From assembly GCF_019890935.1 (NCBI RefSeq), contig NZ_CP082333.1, positions 1,762,001 to 1,826,000 of the forward strand: a DNA stretch of 64,000 nucleotides, read 5' to 3'. This document shows positions 16,552 through 25,263 of the stretch, piece by piece (the stretch's first letter is position 1; the number at the start of each line of letters is the position of its first letter). A program made the translations under genes and the position numbers. The notes under the pieces are model-generated. The model had not been told where the DNA came from and searched no databases. It was given only the letters and a program-made list of their open reading frames with translations. Origin of the DNA: Exiguobacterium acetylicum. Lineage in GTDB: Bacteria; Bacillota; Bacilli; Exiguobacteriales; Exiguobacteriaceae.

Positions 16552-18567
16552 TTATTCAACGTATTCGTAGAGGACGACACTCTCGATGTAGTGAATGAAG
16601 CGGCGTAGTTCCTTCTCCTCTTCGTTCGAGAGATCGCCTTCTTTTGACATATTAGCGATTTCAAGACGCTGAACTTCGATCGCTTTCAAGCAAAGTTCTT
16701 CTTTTTGCTGATCGACGTCCTTCCCGCCAATCGGTGACGACCAGCGCGTATGTTTGAAGCGAAGTCGTTTATAGAACTCCAACACGCTTTGAACGACGTC
16801 TGGCGGATACGATGAACGGCAATTCTCGAGACGTTCGATGACTGTGCCCATCACCTTTTCATATAGTTCATGCTCGACTTGCGTCATTTGAATCAACGCG
16901 TCAGACGACATATTCGATCGTTTCCGTTTCCACCAAAGTTTACGAATCGGTTGGACGATCTGGAAGCGCGAATCCTTCCCGATCGCCTTACGACGGTTTT
17001 CGATTGAGCGGAAGACATCCTTCTTCAATAAATCCGGTACCTTGTGTTCAGCAACGAAGCGTTTCGATTCTTCCTTCTCCCACTGAACGGCTTCAAGACG
17101 TAGGGCTTTTAATTGATCATTGAACTGGTTTAGTTCTTCCTGACTTTTCTCCTGCGCTCGCAGTAATCGAAGCATGACATGATATTCATTGAGAAGATCA
17201 AACGCAACGACTGCATTGTCTTCGTCCGTCACTTGTTTGATCTCTGAGATCGCCCGGCGAATCATTCGTTGTTTTTGGGCGTTCAAGTCGAGTGCAATCG
17301 GTGTTGACGCTTCGCCCCGGTTTAAAACCGGTAAGAGAATCGTCGCAAGAACGAGCGTATAGATGATGACACCCGCTGCAAGGAAGATGATCAACGAGCG
17401 TTCAGGGAAGGCTTCACCGGACTCCGTCAGGAATGGTAATGATAACACCCCGACCATCGTGATCGTTCCGCGAACACCGACCAGTGTCGTAATCAAATCT
17501 TGCTTAAAGGACGGTCGACGGTGTTCCCGGTCCTCTTTTTTGAAGAACCGATGATCAAACCAATTGAAGAACATCGTCCAGACGAGACGGATCGCGAGAA
17601 TGAATGATCCAATCTCGATGACATATAACATGAGACGCCAGTTGTTGATCGCGTCATCTGCGAAAATCTCGCGTGTCGCTTCTGGCAACGTCAAACCAAG
17701 CAATAAGAAAATGATCCCGTTTAGCGTATACGCAATCATCGTCCAGATGTTATCTGTCAACGTCTGCTCTTGCGCAAAGAACGTTTCTGTTCGTTCTTTG
17801 ATCAAGGCATGCAAGATACCACCCGTGACGACGGCGATGACGCCTGAAGCATGAAATCCTTCTTCAGCAACGAAGAAAATGATAAATGGTGTCAGGATTT
17901 GCAGCAAGGCATAAAAGACGACGTCTTCAATACCCGCCCGGCGCAAGCGAACCTTGAGAAAGTTCATCGCGAGCGAAATTAACAATCCAATCAACGCTCC
18001 AACGAAGAACATATAAAAGAATTCTGTCGTCGCACTCTGAATCGAGAAATAACCCGTGACGACAGCAGCAACCGCATAACTAAACGCAACGAGTCCCGAT
18101 GCGTCATTAATCAACGATTCTCCGCGAACGAGCGTCAGAATCTGTTCTGGAATCTGGACACGTTTCGCGATCCCGTTGACGGCAATCGGATCCGTCGGCG
18201 ATAAAATCGCAGCCAAAGCAAACGCAGCAGCGACTGGAATGACCGGAATCAACCAGTTGATGAAGTACCCTCCGACGATCGTCGTCAACAAGACGAGGAT
18301 GATTGCGTTCCCGAAGATCGCTGTCCGCATCCGCCATAAATCTTCTCGTGGGAAGTGAGAGCTATCGTTATAAAGTAACGGTGCGATGAATAAGAGGAGG
18401 AACCACTCGGATTCGACCTCGATCGTCAAACCACTCATTAGGAGAGCGGCGACGGTTCCGGCAATGATTTGAATCAAAGCCGTTGGGATGAAACGGATGT
18501 AATGTCCGATGACTTGCGTCAATAAAATAAGAGCAAGCATCAATAAAATCAATGATAGTGTTTCCAT
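16552..18567 (-). CDS. Na+/H+ antiporter, CPA1 family
   Basis: 671 residues. The first ~415 form about 12 membrane segments; ILSPTDPIAVNGIAKRV and GESLINDASGLVAF carry the conserved acidic ion-binding residues of CPA1 exchangers. A cytosolic tail of about 250 charged residues follows and probably regulates activity. It resembles Bacillus NhaK/YvgP-type exchangers, which expel Na+ (and sometimes K+ or Li+) in exchange for protons. Single gene, with a terminator at its 3' end. Ion preference is inferred. Confidence 0.92.
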   Translation of the reverse strand: METLSLILLMLALILLTQVIGHYIRFIPTALIQIIAGTVAALLMSGLTIEVESEWFLLLFIAPLLYNDSSHFPREDLWRMRTAIFGNAIILVLLTTIVGGYFINWLIPVIPVAAAFALAAILSPTDPIAVNGIAKRVQIPEQILTLVRGESLINDASGLVAFSYAVAAVVTGYFSIQSATTEFFYMFFVGALIGLLISLAMNFLKVRLRRAGIEDVVFYALLQILTPFIIFFVAEEGFHASGVIAVVTGGILHALIKERTETFFAQEQTLTDNIWTMIAYTLNGIIFLLLGLTLPEATREIFADDAINNWRLMLYVIEIGSFILAIRLVWTMFFNWFDHRFFKKEDREHRRPSFKQDLITTLVGVRGTITMVGVLSLPFLTESGEAFPERSLIIFLAAGVIIYTLVLATILLPVLNRGEASTPIALDLNAQKQRMIRRAISEIKQVTDEDNAVVAFDLLNEYHVMLRLLRAQEKSQEELNQFNDQLKALRLEAVQWEKEESKRFVAEHKVPDLLKKDVFRSIENRRKAIGKDSRFQIVQPIRKLWWKRKRSNMSSDALIQMTQVEHELYEKVMGTVIERLENCRSSYPPDVVQSVLEFYKRLRFKHTRWSSPIGGKDVDQQKEELCLKAIEVQRLEIANMSKEGDLSNEEEKELRRFIHYIESVVLYEYVE

Positions 18568-18623
18568 GGAAGACCCCTTCCTCTATTGTTTCTTTCTACC
18601 TATATCCTAACATAGTTTTTTAA

Positions 18624-19532
18624 TCAATCCTGTCCGAGTGCCTTATCGGATCGTTGCACAGCAATCATTTCTTCTGCTTGCTGAATCAACTGCTCCCGGA
18701 GTTCGAGTGGTTCAAGCACTCGCACTTCCGGACCCAGTCGCATCAATTGGCGTCCGAGATACGACAGTTCGGTTTCCGGAACCAACCATGTTCGTTCCGA
18801 CTTAATCGGTAAAATCCCCTCTAGTAACCGTTCGCCTAATGGTGATACTTCCAGTTTCACCGTCGTCATCGGTAGACGTGTCATATCTTGTTCCAAATCT
18901 GAAAAAGTTAACTCCGTTGCTGGCAACTCATGAAGCGTCACGTCTTTGATCCGATCAACACGGAACTGGCGATACCCTCGATTCGTCTGTCCATAGAAGT
19001 ACCAGCGATTCTGTTCGAACGATAAACCAATCGGATCTACGACGATCATGCGTCGTCCTTTTGTCGTCTCATAGAGAATATTCCCCATCCGTCCGCTCTC
19101 TAACAAGTCGAGTAACGCAGGATTTTGCGGCGACGGTGGTGTATCAACCGCTTGAAAGCGAAAGCGGTCTTTCCATTTTACGATCTGTTGCTCCGTCATT
19201 TTCGGTAACTCGTTCGCATAGCGTTCAGCGACTTCCTGACGAATCGTTCCGAATGGAAAATCAGGAATCTGACTAATCCATTCCAGAAGGATGAAGAAGA
19301 CAATCGTCTCTTCATCCGTCAAAACGAGTGGCGGCATGTTCCGATGTGGCAACATCCGGTACCCCCCTGCTACGCCAGGTTCGCTGTAGATTGGATAACC
19401 ATTTGCTTCAAGTACCGTCATGTCTCGTTGAATTGTCCGGATCGACACCTGACATTCTTCCGCGAGCATCCTTGCAGAGAAGTGTTCGCCCCGGTTTAAC
19501 AAGCGTACTAAACGCCATTGTCTCGTATTCAT
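18624..19532 (-). CDS. YafY-type HTH/WYL-domain transcriptional regulator
   Basis: 302 residues from ATG 19532, placed by AGGAGG at the right distance; the longer frame upstream has no ribosome site. An N-terminal DeoR-like helix-turn-helix (FSARMLAEECQVSIRTIQRD) precedes a WYL domain in which the signature is RWYFYGQTNRGYRQFRVDRI. It is divergent from the dihydrofolate-reductase-like gene, and a 31-base palindrome between them is its likely operator. Effector unknown. Confidence 0.92.
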   Translation of the reverse strand: MNTRQWRLVRLLNRGEHFSARMLAEECQVSIRTIQRDMTVLEANGYPIYSEPGVAGGYRMLPHRNMPPLVLTDEETIVFFILLEWISQIPDFPFGTIRQEVAERYANELPKMTEQQIVKWKDRFRFQAVDTPPSPQNPALLDLLESGRMGNILYETTKGRRMIVVDPIGLSFEQNRWYFYGQTNRGYRQFRVDRIKDVTLHELPATELTFSDLEQDMTRLPMTTVKLEVSPLGERLLEGILPIKSERTWLVPETELSYLGRQLMRLGPEVRVLEPLELREQLIQQAEEMIAVQRSDKALGQD

Positions 19533-19543
19533 ACAGTTCCTCC

Positions 19544-19574
19544 TATAATGACGACATCTTTTGTCGTCATTATA
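19544..19574. promoter_or_regulatory. Long perfect palindrome, probable operator of the WYL regulator
   Basis: Arms TATAATGACGACA and TGTCGTCATTATA (13 bases each, perfect) flank the 5-base spacer TCTTT. The left arm contains a TATAATG that could be a -10 box for the plus strand, and by symmetry for the minus strand, so binding would block both genes. It lies 12 bases upstream of the regulator's start codon. Confidence 0.75.
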
Positions 19575-19615
19575 CGCTAAGATGAAGTCACACGATGCAA
19601 AAGGAGGAATTATGG

Positions 19616-20140
19616 ATGTCACAACCTACGACCGTTCTTTATATCGCTTGTAGTCTTGACGGGAAAATTGCCAGACTCGATGGTTCACTTGATTGGTTAT
19701 TTGCCGTTGCCGGAGACGGGGATAATGGTTATCAAGCGTTCTATGATCAAGTCGGTGCCGTCATCATGGGACGAAAAACATATGATGAGGTCCTGCAACT
19801 CAGCGAGACATACCCTTACGCAGATATTCCGAGTTATATCTATAGCCGGACGCAACGAACGTCTGAGACGGTCACCTATACGGATGAACCGCTCGATCAA
19901 CTGCTTGACCGGATTTCGCCAACGATCGAAGGTAACGTTTGGCTGATCGGTGGTGGCGAGTTGATTCAAGAAGCGTTGCGCTTAAAGCGCATCCGCTCGA
20001 TTGAACTGGCGATCGCCCCTGTCATCCTTGGAACAGGTATCCCGCTGTTTCCGGAAGGGACGAATGAAACGAATCTTCGTTTGACAGCGAGTCGCCATTC
20101 GGGACAATTCCTGATGGCGACGTATGAAGTCTTGACTTAA
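19616..20140 (+). CDS. Dihydrofolate reductase family protein (RibD C-terminal-like)
   Basis: 174 residues from ATG 19616, with AAAAGGAGGAA before it; the earlier ATG at 19595 overlaps that site. The DHFR/RibD-C fold is indicated by IACSLDGKIARLDGSLDWLF, VIMGRKTYDEVL and VWLIGGGELIQEAL. Such YyaP/YwjB-like reductases have unknown substrates. It is divergent from the YafY-type regulator, which probably controls it. Confidence 0.92.
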   Translation: MSQPTTVLYIACSLDGKIARLDGSLDWLFAVAGDGDNGYQAFYDQVGAVIMGRKTYDEVLQLSETYPYADIPSYIYSRTQRTSETVTYTDEPLDQLLDRISPTIEGNVWLIGGGELIQEALRLKRIRSIELAIAPVILGTGIPLFPEGTNETNLRLTASRHSGQFLMATYEVLT

Positions 20141-20145
20141 AACAA

Positions 20146-20182
20146 CAACAACCGGTTCGGGAAAGCGAACCGGTTGTTCGTT
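20146..20182. terminator. Bidirectional terminator
   Basis: Stem ACAACCGGTTCG / CGAACCGGTTGT between the convergent reductase and khtU genes. Confidence 0.85.
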
Positions 20183-20190
20183 TATATCAG

Positions 20191-21411
20191 TCAGGCATTT
20201 TTCTTCGTCTTTTTCTCTTTTGGTTCCGTCCACTTGAAGATTTTATTCATGACGTTGTAAATCCGTTTTGATTCCTTCGTCATCAACGGTCCGAGGATGG
20301 CGAGAATCAAGACGTACAAGGCTGAGAATGGTGACAAGATGTCCATCAACCCACCAGCGATTCCGAGATTCGCGACGATGATCGAGAATTCCCCACGCGA
20401 GACGATCGTCAAGCCGATGTTCGAGGATGCTTTGTGTGACAAACCTGCTTTACGTCCCGCAATCATACCAGCCACATAGTTCCCGATGATCGTGATGACG
20501 ACGGCACCAAGTGCGAGCCAGACGGCGTCAAGTAACATCGTCGGATCGATGCTCAATCCGAAACTGAAGAAGAAGATCGCACCGAAGAAATCACGGAATG
20601 GTACGACGAGATGTTCAATCCGCTCTCCTTGATCGGTTTCCGAGAAGACGAGACCGAGTAACAACGCCCCGATCGCTTCTGCAACATGAATCGTTTCCGA
20701 GAATCCGGCGATGAAGAACAAGGCAGCAAAGACGACGATGATGAAAACTTCATCCGAGGCGATCTTTAGCATCTTATTCAAAAGCGGTGTTGCCTTCCGA
20801 GCGACGATGAAGAACAGCAACATATAGCCGAGGGCGATCAAGATTGAGGTAAGGGACGCAAGTAACGTCGTCCCACCGCCGAGAAGCAGTCCCGATAAGA
20901 CCGACAAGTAGACCGCGAGGAAAATGTCCTCGAACATGATGATTCCAAGAATCAATTCCGTCTCCGTGTTACCGGTCCGGCGGAGATCAACGAGGACTTT
21001 CGCCACGATCGCACTCGAGGAGATCGTAATGATTCCGGCGATGACGAGTACTTCATAGAGTGGGAATCCGGCGATGAATCCGTATAAGAGACCACCGGTA
21101 AAGTTAATCGATAAATAAATCGTTCCACTCGTGACAATCGATTTTCCGGACCGGATCAACTTACCGATCGAAAACTCGAGCCCGAGATAGAATAAGAGGA
21201 ACAGGACACCGATTCGTCCGAGGAAACTGATGAATTCAGCACTTTCAATGAACTTGAAGTCTAGTATCCCGATTGTCGGAGCGTGCGGTCCAACAATCAT
21301 CCCGAGAATGATTAGAAACGGGATGATCGAGAAATTGAGTCTGTTCGCGAGCACTGCCGCGATCGCCACTAAGATAAGCGCGGTACCGACTTCAAATATG
21401 AGATGATCCAT
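20191..21411 (-). CDS. khtU: K+/H+ antiporter membrane subunit (CPA2 family)
   Basis: 406 residues, about 12-13 membrane segments and almost no soluble domain. Conserved regions include LFLLFYLGLEFSIGKL and the GIITISSSAIVAKVLVDLRR stretch of CPA2 exchangers. It lies three bases after the KhtT-like gene. In B. subtilis this pair exports K+ in exchange for H+ and is controlled by KhtT binding nucleotides. A lysine-rich C-terminus follows. Ion choice is inferred from the pairing. Confidence 0.9.
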   Translation of the reverse strand: MDHLIFEVGTALILVAIAAVLANRLNFSIIPFLIILGMIVGPHAPTIGILDFKFIESAEFISFLGRIGVLFLLFYLGLEFSIGKLIRSGKSIVTSGTIYLSINFTGGLLYGFIAGFPLYEVLVIAGIITISSSAIVAKVLVDLRRTGNTETELILGIIMFEDIFLAVYLSVLSGLLLGGGTTLLASLTSILIALGYMLLFFIVARKATPLLNKMLKIASDEVFIIVVFAALFFIAGFSETIHVAEAIGALLLGLVFSETDQGERIEHLVVPFRDFFGAIFFFSFGLSIDPTMLLDAVWLALGAVVITIIGNYVAGMIAGRKAGLSHKASSNIGLTIVSRGEFSIIVANLGIAGGLMDILSPFSALYVLILAILGPLMTKESKRIYNVMNKIFKWTEPKEKKTKKNA

Positions 21412-21414
21412 ATA

Positions 21415-21915
21415 TTATCCGCCTCCTTCGATTGAGAATAATGCTTTCGTGATGTGACGGACGTTTTGACGTTCTCCTGACAGGACAATCGTATCTCCCG
21501 CTTCAAGTCGCGTTTCTGGTCCAGGATTTAACGATTTCGAACGGTCATGTTTAAGCACTGCAATGATCGAGATGTCATATTGGTTACGGACATCGAGTTC
21601 ACCAATCGTTCGATTGTTGACCTTTGAATCCTGACCGACTTTGAACCACTCGATGACGAGATCATCAAACGCCAGTTCAATTTTTTCAAGATCCTTTGGC
21701 TTATAAGATAATCCTCCGAGAATCCCTGCCATCTGACGAGCTTCTGCATCATTGAACGTCACGCTCGAGATGCTCTCATCAAAATCATCGTCATCGTAGT
21801 GATGCATCTCGCGTCGTCCGTCGTCATGGACGATGACGACCACCTTATCTCCTCGTGTCGTGATGCCTTCGAACTTCCGTCCGATTCCTGGTAAATCTAC
21901 TTCTCGCATATCCAT
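21415..21915 (-). CDS. khtT: K+/H+ antiporter regulatory subunit with RCK_C domain
   Basis: 166 residues. An N-terminal domain begins MDMREVDLPGIGRKF, close to the KhtT pattern, and the C-terminal TrkA-C/RCK_C domain (about 75-160) includes VNNRTIGELDVRNQYDISII and LEAGDTIVLSGERQNV. KhtT is peripheral and gates KhtU in response to a cyclic dinucleotide or adenine nucleotide in Bacillus. It is directly followed by khtU and preceded, at 24 bases, by an AbrB-type gene. Confidence 0.9.
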   Translation of the reverse strand: MDMREVDLPGIGRKFEGITTRGDKVVVIVHDDGRREMHHYDDDDFDESISSVTFNDAEARQMAGILGGLSYKPKDLEKIELAFDDLVIEWFKVGQDSKVNNRTIGELDVRNQYDISIIAVLKHDRSKSLNPGPETRLEAGDTIVLSGERQNVRHITKALFSIEGGG

Positions 21916-21939
21916 CTGTTATTTCCTCCTTTTTTGTTT

Positions 21940-22158
21940 TTACAAATGATGATTCGCTTTGTGGATGAGCGTCTTGAACGTCTCATCGCTCAATATATCT
22001 TGAAGGTCATGCAGCTGTTTCAAATCCGCTTTCGCCATGATGACAAACCCGTCCTCCTCAATGAATGCCACGCGATCTCCTTCCTCCACTTGCAAGGCCT
22101 GCCGAATTTTTTTAGGGATGGTGATCTGTCCTTTTGACGTTAACTTTGATAGCTCCAT
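21940..22158 (-). CDS. AbrB/MazE-type DNA-binding protein
   Basis: 72 residues from ATG 22158 (ribosome site AAGAAGGAAG). The swapped-hairpin DNA-binding domain is clear: KLTSKGQITIPKKIRQALQV followed by GDRVAFIEEDGFVIM. A 20-residue helical tail follows. It is first in a likely operon with khtT and khtU, where B. subtilis has khtS. It could be an autoregulator of the operon or an orphan antitoxin-like protein; no toxin gene is adjacent. Confidence 0.88.
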   Translation of the reverse strand: MELSKLTSKGQITIPKKIRQALQVEEGDRVAFIEEDGFVIMAKADLKQLHDLQDILSDETFKTLIHKANHHL

Positions 22159-22347
22159 CACGAACTTCCTTCTTTCTGTGTTTTTTCTTGTATTCCTTAC
22201 TTCCTTACTTTTCTTATTTCCAATATAGCATACATTTAAACTTATTCCGAGTATTTTGCTTTGAATTAAAATTAAAAAATCGATTTTCTTTTTGTTCAAC
22301 CATATTCATACGATTATTTTCAAGACATCTTACAATAAACATAGAAA

Positions 22348-22375
22348 AACGCATCCTAGTCTAAATGGATGCGTT
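22348..22375 (+). other. Stem-loop in the leader of a small membrane-protein gene
   Basis: Perfect 9-base stem AACGCATCC / GGATGCGTT, 10-base loop, followed by a pyrimidine-rich run, ending about 32 bases before the start codon at 22407. It could be a leader attenuator, or the terminator of something not seen. Nothing else is recognised in the 248 bases between the AbrB gene and 22407. Confidence 0.4.
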
Positions 22376-22406
22376 CTTCGTCTTATTGTTATTCGGAGGT
22401 GATTTT

Positions 22407-22703
22407 ATGTCGCAATTATTTTTAATTGCGTTTGTAATCTATATTTTATCGTTGAATGTGGCAGCGATCTATCTTATCTACAAACGACTTATTTCTTCTA
22501 TTCTCGCTGGTTTAGCAATTTTTTTCTTCATTCTTTCTGTCAGTTCGACCGTTATCGTATTTTTTCTATTTCTCACACCATTTACGGACTGGTTCACAGG
22601 TATAGGAAATTTATTAAGTATCATTTGGATTGGTCTGTTGAACGGATGCTGCTACATCTTATTCGGAATCGTTAGATGGATCAATTCAATGATTCGGAGA
22701 TGA
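22407..22703 (+). CDS. Small hydrophobic membrane protein, unknown
   Basis: 98 residues from ATG 22407, with GGAGGTGA upstream. Three membrane segments (about 4-25, 29-56, 64-90) make up nearly the whole chain; a charged KR pair separates the first two. No family recognised. The 3' end overlaps the convergent gene by 18 bases. Confidence 0.65.
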   Translation: MSQLFLIAFVIYILSLNVAAIYLIYKRLISSILAGLAIFFFILSVSSTVIVFFLFLTPFTDWFTGIGNLLSIIWIGLLNGCCYILFGIVRWINSMIRR

Positions 22704-23309
22704 TTCTTTGGCTGGATTAATCTTTAGCCCTTTTTCACCTAGGTGATGGATGGACCGTTCAATCGCTGTTTCGATGTATCCGTCCAATTGATGAGGCAAC
22801 AAGATATCATATTCTTGTGGCAAAACGGTTCGTCGATCTTCCTCTACTTCTCTAATGAAATGCGGAAGTGCTTTCCATCTCGACTGCACACTCACTTCAT
22901 GAAGCGCTCCGTTGATCGCTTGTTCATTCCAGTTCACGAACGGAGCGATGCGTGTATTGTACCGCCTAAAATCATCATGATATCTTGAACCGATCGAGGC
23001 GTCGGATATGATCGCTTGCCGCAACCAGGTCATATAAAAGCCGCGTAACCAAATATCGTCCGCTATCAGATGGACGTAATAGCCACTTCGAAAAGATGGA
23101 TCCCAAGACGTCGAGTCTCTCCAAAATGCTTCGTAGTCAATTGCTCGTGTCCCGTTCGCTAATTCACCCGTATAATAGTGGGCTTGCTCCTTCTCGTCAT
23201 AGCGCGCATCAGGAGCGATCGTACCAAGAAGAAATCCAGCGGGGTCTAGTTCCGGAAGTAACGTAATCAATCGTTGTCCGATGTAGGCATGCATCAGTCG
23301 TGAACCCAT
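22686..23309 (-). CDS. Zinc-dependent phospholipase C-like family protein
   Basis: 207 residues. It starts MGSRLMHAYIGQRL, with GTIAPDARY, HYYTGELANG and SGYYVHLIADDIWLRGF. The spaced His and Asp residues (H8, D34, H83, D87) resemble the metal ligands of the Zn_dep_PLPC superfamily, in which many members have no known activity. No signal peptide, so probably cytosolic. It follows the GNAT gene by three bases and is probably cotranscribed with it. Confidence 0.65.
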   Translation of the reverse strand: MGSRLMHAYIGQRLITLLPELDPAGFLLGTIAPDARYDEKEQAHYYTGELANGTRAIDYEAFWRDSTSWDPSFRSGYYVHLIADDIWLRGFYMTWLRQAIISDASIGSRYHDDFRRYNTRIAPFVNWNEQAINGALHEVSVQSRWKALPHFIREVEEDRRTVLPQEYDILLPHQLDGYIETAIERSIHHLGEKGLKINPAKESSPNH

Positions 23310-23312
23310 CGC

Positions 23313-23882
23313 TTACTTCCCTTCGTAATCGCTACGCGTGATCGCGTAAATTTTTAAGTCCCAGAAACGCTCTTTAACGAATAAAGCACTCCGCGAGATC
23401 CCTTCAAACGTCATACCGATCTTTTCCATGACACGAGCGGACCCATCATTCGCAACAAAACAACGTGCTTGAATGCGCTCGAGTCCGAGTGTCTCAAAAC
23501 CGTACTGTACAAGACGCGCTGCTGCTTCCGGCATCAAACCCTTCCCCCAGTACTCGCGCGACAACGCATAACCGAGTTCTGCTTGCTGTTGTTCAAACGA
23601 GACTTTGATGAAATCAATCGTCCCGATGACTCGTCCGCTCGTTTTGTCTTCGATTGCCCATGGTGCCGGATTTCCTTGTTCGTATTGGCGAAGGATGTGA
23701 TCGACGAATTGCTCAGAGTCCGTGAGGCTTTGATGCGCATGCCAGCTGACATAACGCGCCGTCTCTTCATCTTTCGTATAGGCATAGATATCTGCTGCAT
23801 CTTCTGTGCGAACCGGTCGCAAACGGAGTCGTTCCGTTTCAAGTACAGGCAAAGCTTGATATAAATCGATGGTCGTTAACAT
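23313..23882 (-). CDS. GNAT family N-acetyltransferase (RimJ/RimL-like)
   Basis: 189 residues from ATG 23882 (AAGGAAGAAGGG upstream); the open frame further upstream carries no start signal. Typical RimJ/RimL pattern: LETERLRLRPVRTEDAADIY at the N-terminus, LSREYWGKGLMPEAAARLVQ as the acetyl-CoA loop, and VANDGSARVMEKIGM. Likely acetylates a protein N-terminus or a small amine; substrate unknown. Confidence 0.9.
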   Translation of the reverse strand: MLTTIDLYQALPVLETERLRLRPVRTEDAADIYAYTKDEETARYVSWHAHQSLTDSEQFVDHILRQYEQGNPAPWAIEDKTSGRVIGTIDFIKVSFEQQQAELGYALSREYWGKGLMPEAAARLVQYGFETLGLERIQARCFVANDGSARVMEKIGMTFEGISRSALFVKERFWDLKIYAITRSDYEGK

Positions 23883-23950
23883 GATCGAACCCTTCTTCCT
23901 TTGATTTTTTCCAAGTATACCCACTCTTCCATAAAAAGTATAGAGATATA

Positions 23951-23964
23951 CGAAAACGTTATCA
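23951..23964 (+). promoter_or_regulatory. Possible cre (CcpA) site upstream of the MFS gene
   Basis: CGAAAACGTTATCA matches the cre consensus at every fixed position except the first. It lies 12 bases upstream of a TATACT box (23976-23981) likely used by the MFS gene at 24013. It could also serve the divergent GNAT gene. Single-site inference. Confidence 0.35.
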
Positions 23965-24012
23965 GAATTTTCTGGTATACTATTGGAAAATGATGTAAGA
24001 AAGGGTGTTGTC

Positions 24013-25224
24013 ATGTCTTCTCGGGAACGAACGCTCTTAAGTGCGCTCGGTATTTCACAGTTTGGTGACTTCATTTATCTCGTTGCGATCAACGTATATA
24101 TCTATCGCTTGACCAGCTCAGCGTCAGCCGTTGCTGCGCTGTGGATCATCAGTCCGGTCGTCTCTCTCGTCATCAAGTCGTTCGCAGGAAGTTGGGTCGA
24201 CCGATCCGACTTACGTCGACTGTTGATTCAGACTGATTTGTTGCGTGCTTTCTTAATCGGTATCATGCCATTTTTACCACTATCGTTGCTTTACATCGAC
24301 TTGATCGCCTTAGCCATTATCAAAGCGGTCGTTGAACCGGCAACGTTGACCTACATCACGACGCTTGTTCCGCAAAACGACAGGACGTCGTTTAATGCCT
24401 ATCGTAGTCTGATCACGTCAGGTGCCTTTTTGATTGGTCCTGCTCTCGCTGGAGGACTGCTCTATGTTGCTTCTGCCGACGTTGCCATTTGGCTCAACGC
24501 TGTCTCGTTTCTCGGATCAGCTGTCCTGCTGATGCGCTTGCCGCGTTTTACCGCTTCGGTCGAACGAGGGATGCGGCTGCAAGACATTATATCCGATTGG
24601 CGGCTTGTCTATCAGTTCAGCAAAAGTGCACGTTACGTGACCGGATTATACATCCTCGCGATGCTGATGATGATCGCGACACTTGCACTTGATACGCAAG
24701 AAGTCGTCTTTTTACAGCGAAGCATCGGCTTATCGGAAACTGATTATGGTTTACTAATGAGTCTGACTGGGATCGGTTCCGTCGCCGGCAGCTGGGTCGT
24801 CGCCCGCTACGCCAAAACACTCTCCGTTCGGATGATGCTGACGATCGGCTATGTGTTCGTCGCGGTCGGTTACATGCTCTATGCGAGTGCGAATTCGTTT
24901 TCAATCGTCTGTACCGGTTTCTTGTTACTCGGTTGTTTCCACGCATTTGCGGGGACCGGTTTCCTAACGTTCCAACAGACGAATATCCCACTTCACTTAA
25001 TGGGACGCTTTACGAGTCTATACGGAGTCGGCGTCAGTCTGCTACAGATTCTAGCAATCGTCAGCATCGGTCTGATTGGTGATATCTGGTCGATTCGCTT
25101 CAGTACGATTCTATTTGCCTGCCTCCTCGTGATCGTGACGATCTGTTTTCTCGGATTGATTCTCCTCCCGCGCAAGCAACGGTACTTTACGACAAACGAA
25201 GTTAAAGCAGAGCGACACGCCTAA
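24013..25224 (+). CDS. MFS transporter
   Basis: 403 residues from ATG 24013 (AAGAAAGGGTG upstream). Twelve membrane segments, with SFAGSWVDRSDLRRLLIQTD as the MFS loop 2-3 motif and a second-half copy around GSWVVARYAKTLSVRM. It resembles drug- or macrolide-type exporters of the MefA-like MFS group, but the cargo cannot be told. A terminator follows directly. Confidence 0.9.
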   Translation: MSSRERTLLSALGISQFGDFIYLVAINVYIYRLTSSASAVAALWIISPVVSLVIKSFAGSWVDRSDLRRLLIQTDLLRAFLIGIMPFLPLSLLYIDLIALAIIKAVVEPATLTYITTLVPQNDRTSFNAYRSLITSGAFLIGPALAGGLLYVASADVAIWLNAVSFLGSAVLLMRLPRFTASVERGMRLQDIISDWRLVYQFSKSARYVTGLYILAMLMMIATLALDTQEVVFLQRSIGLSETDYGLLMSLTGIGSVAGSWVVARYAKTLSVRMMLTIGYVFVAVGYMLYASANSFSIVCTGFLLLGCFHAFAGTGFLTFQQTNIPLHLMGRFTSLYGVGVSLLQILAIVSIGLIGDIWSIRFSTILFACLLVIVTICFLGLILLPRKQRYFTTNEVKAERHA

Positions 25225-25263
25225 AAAACAGGGAACCCCGTCAACGCGGTGTTCCCTGTTTAA
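25225..25263. terminator. Bidirectional terminator
   Basis: Stem AAACAGGGAAC / GTTCCCTGTTT between the MFS gene and the convergent DUF402 gene; its right arm includes the last codons of the DUF402 gene. Confidence 0.85.

Noticed and set aside
21940-22158. Toxin-antitoxin module based on the AbrB/MazE-type gene
   Set aside because: No toxin-sized gene is adjacent on the same strand; the neighbours are khtT/khtU and a small membrane protein on the other strand.
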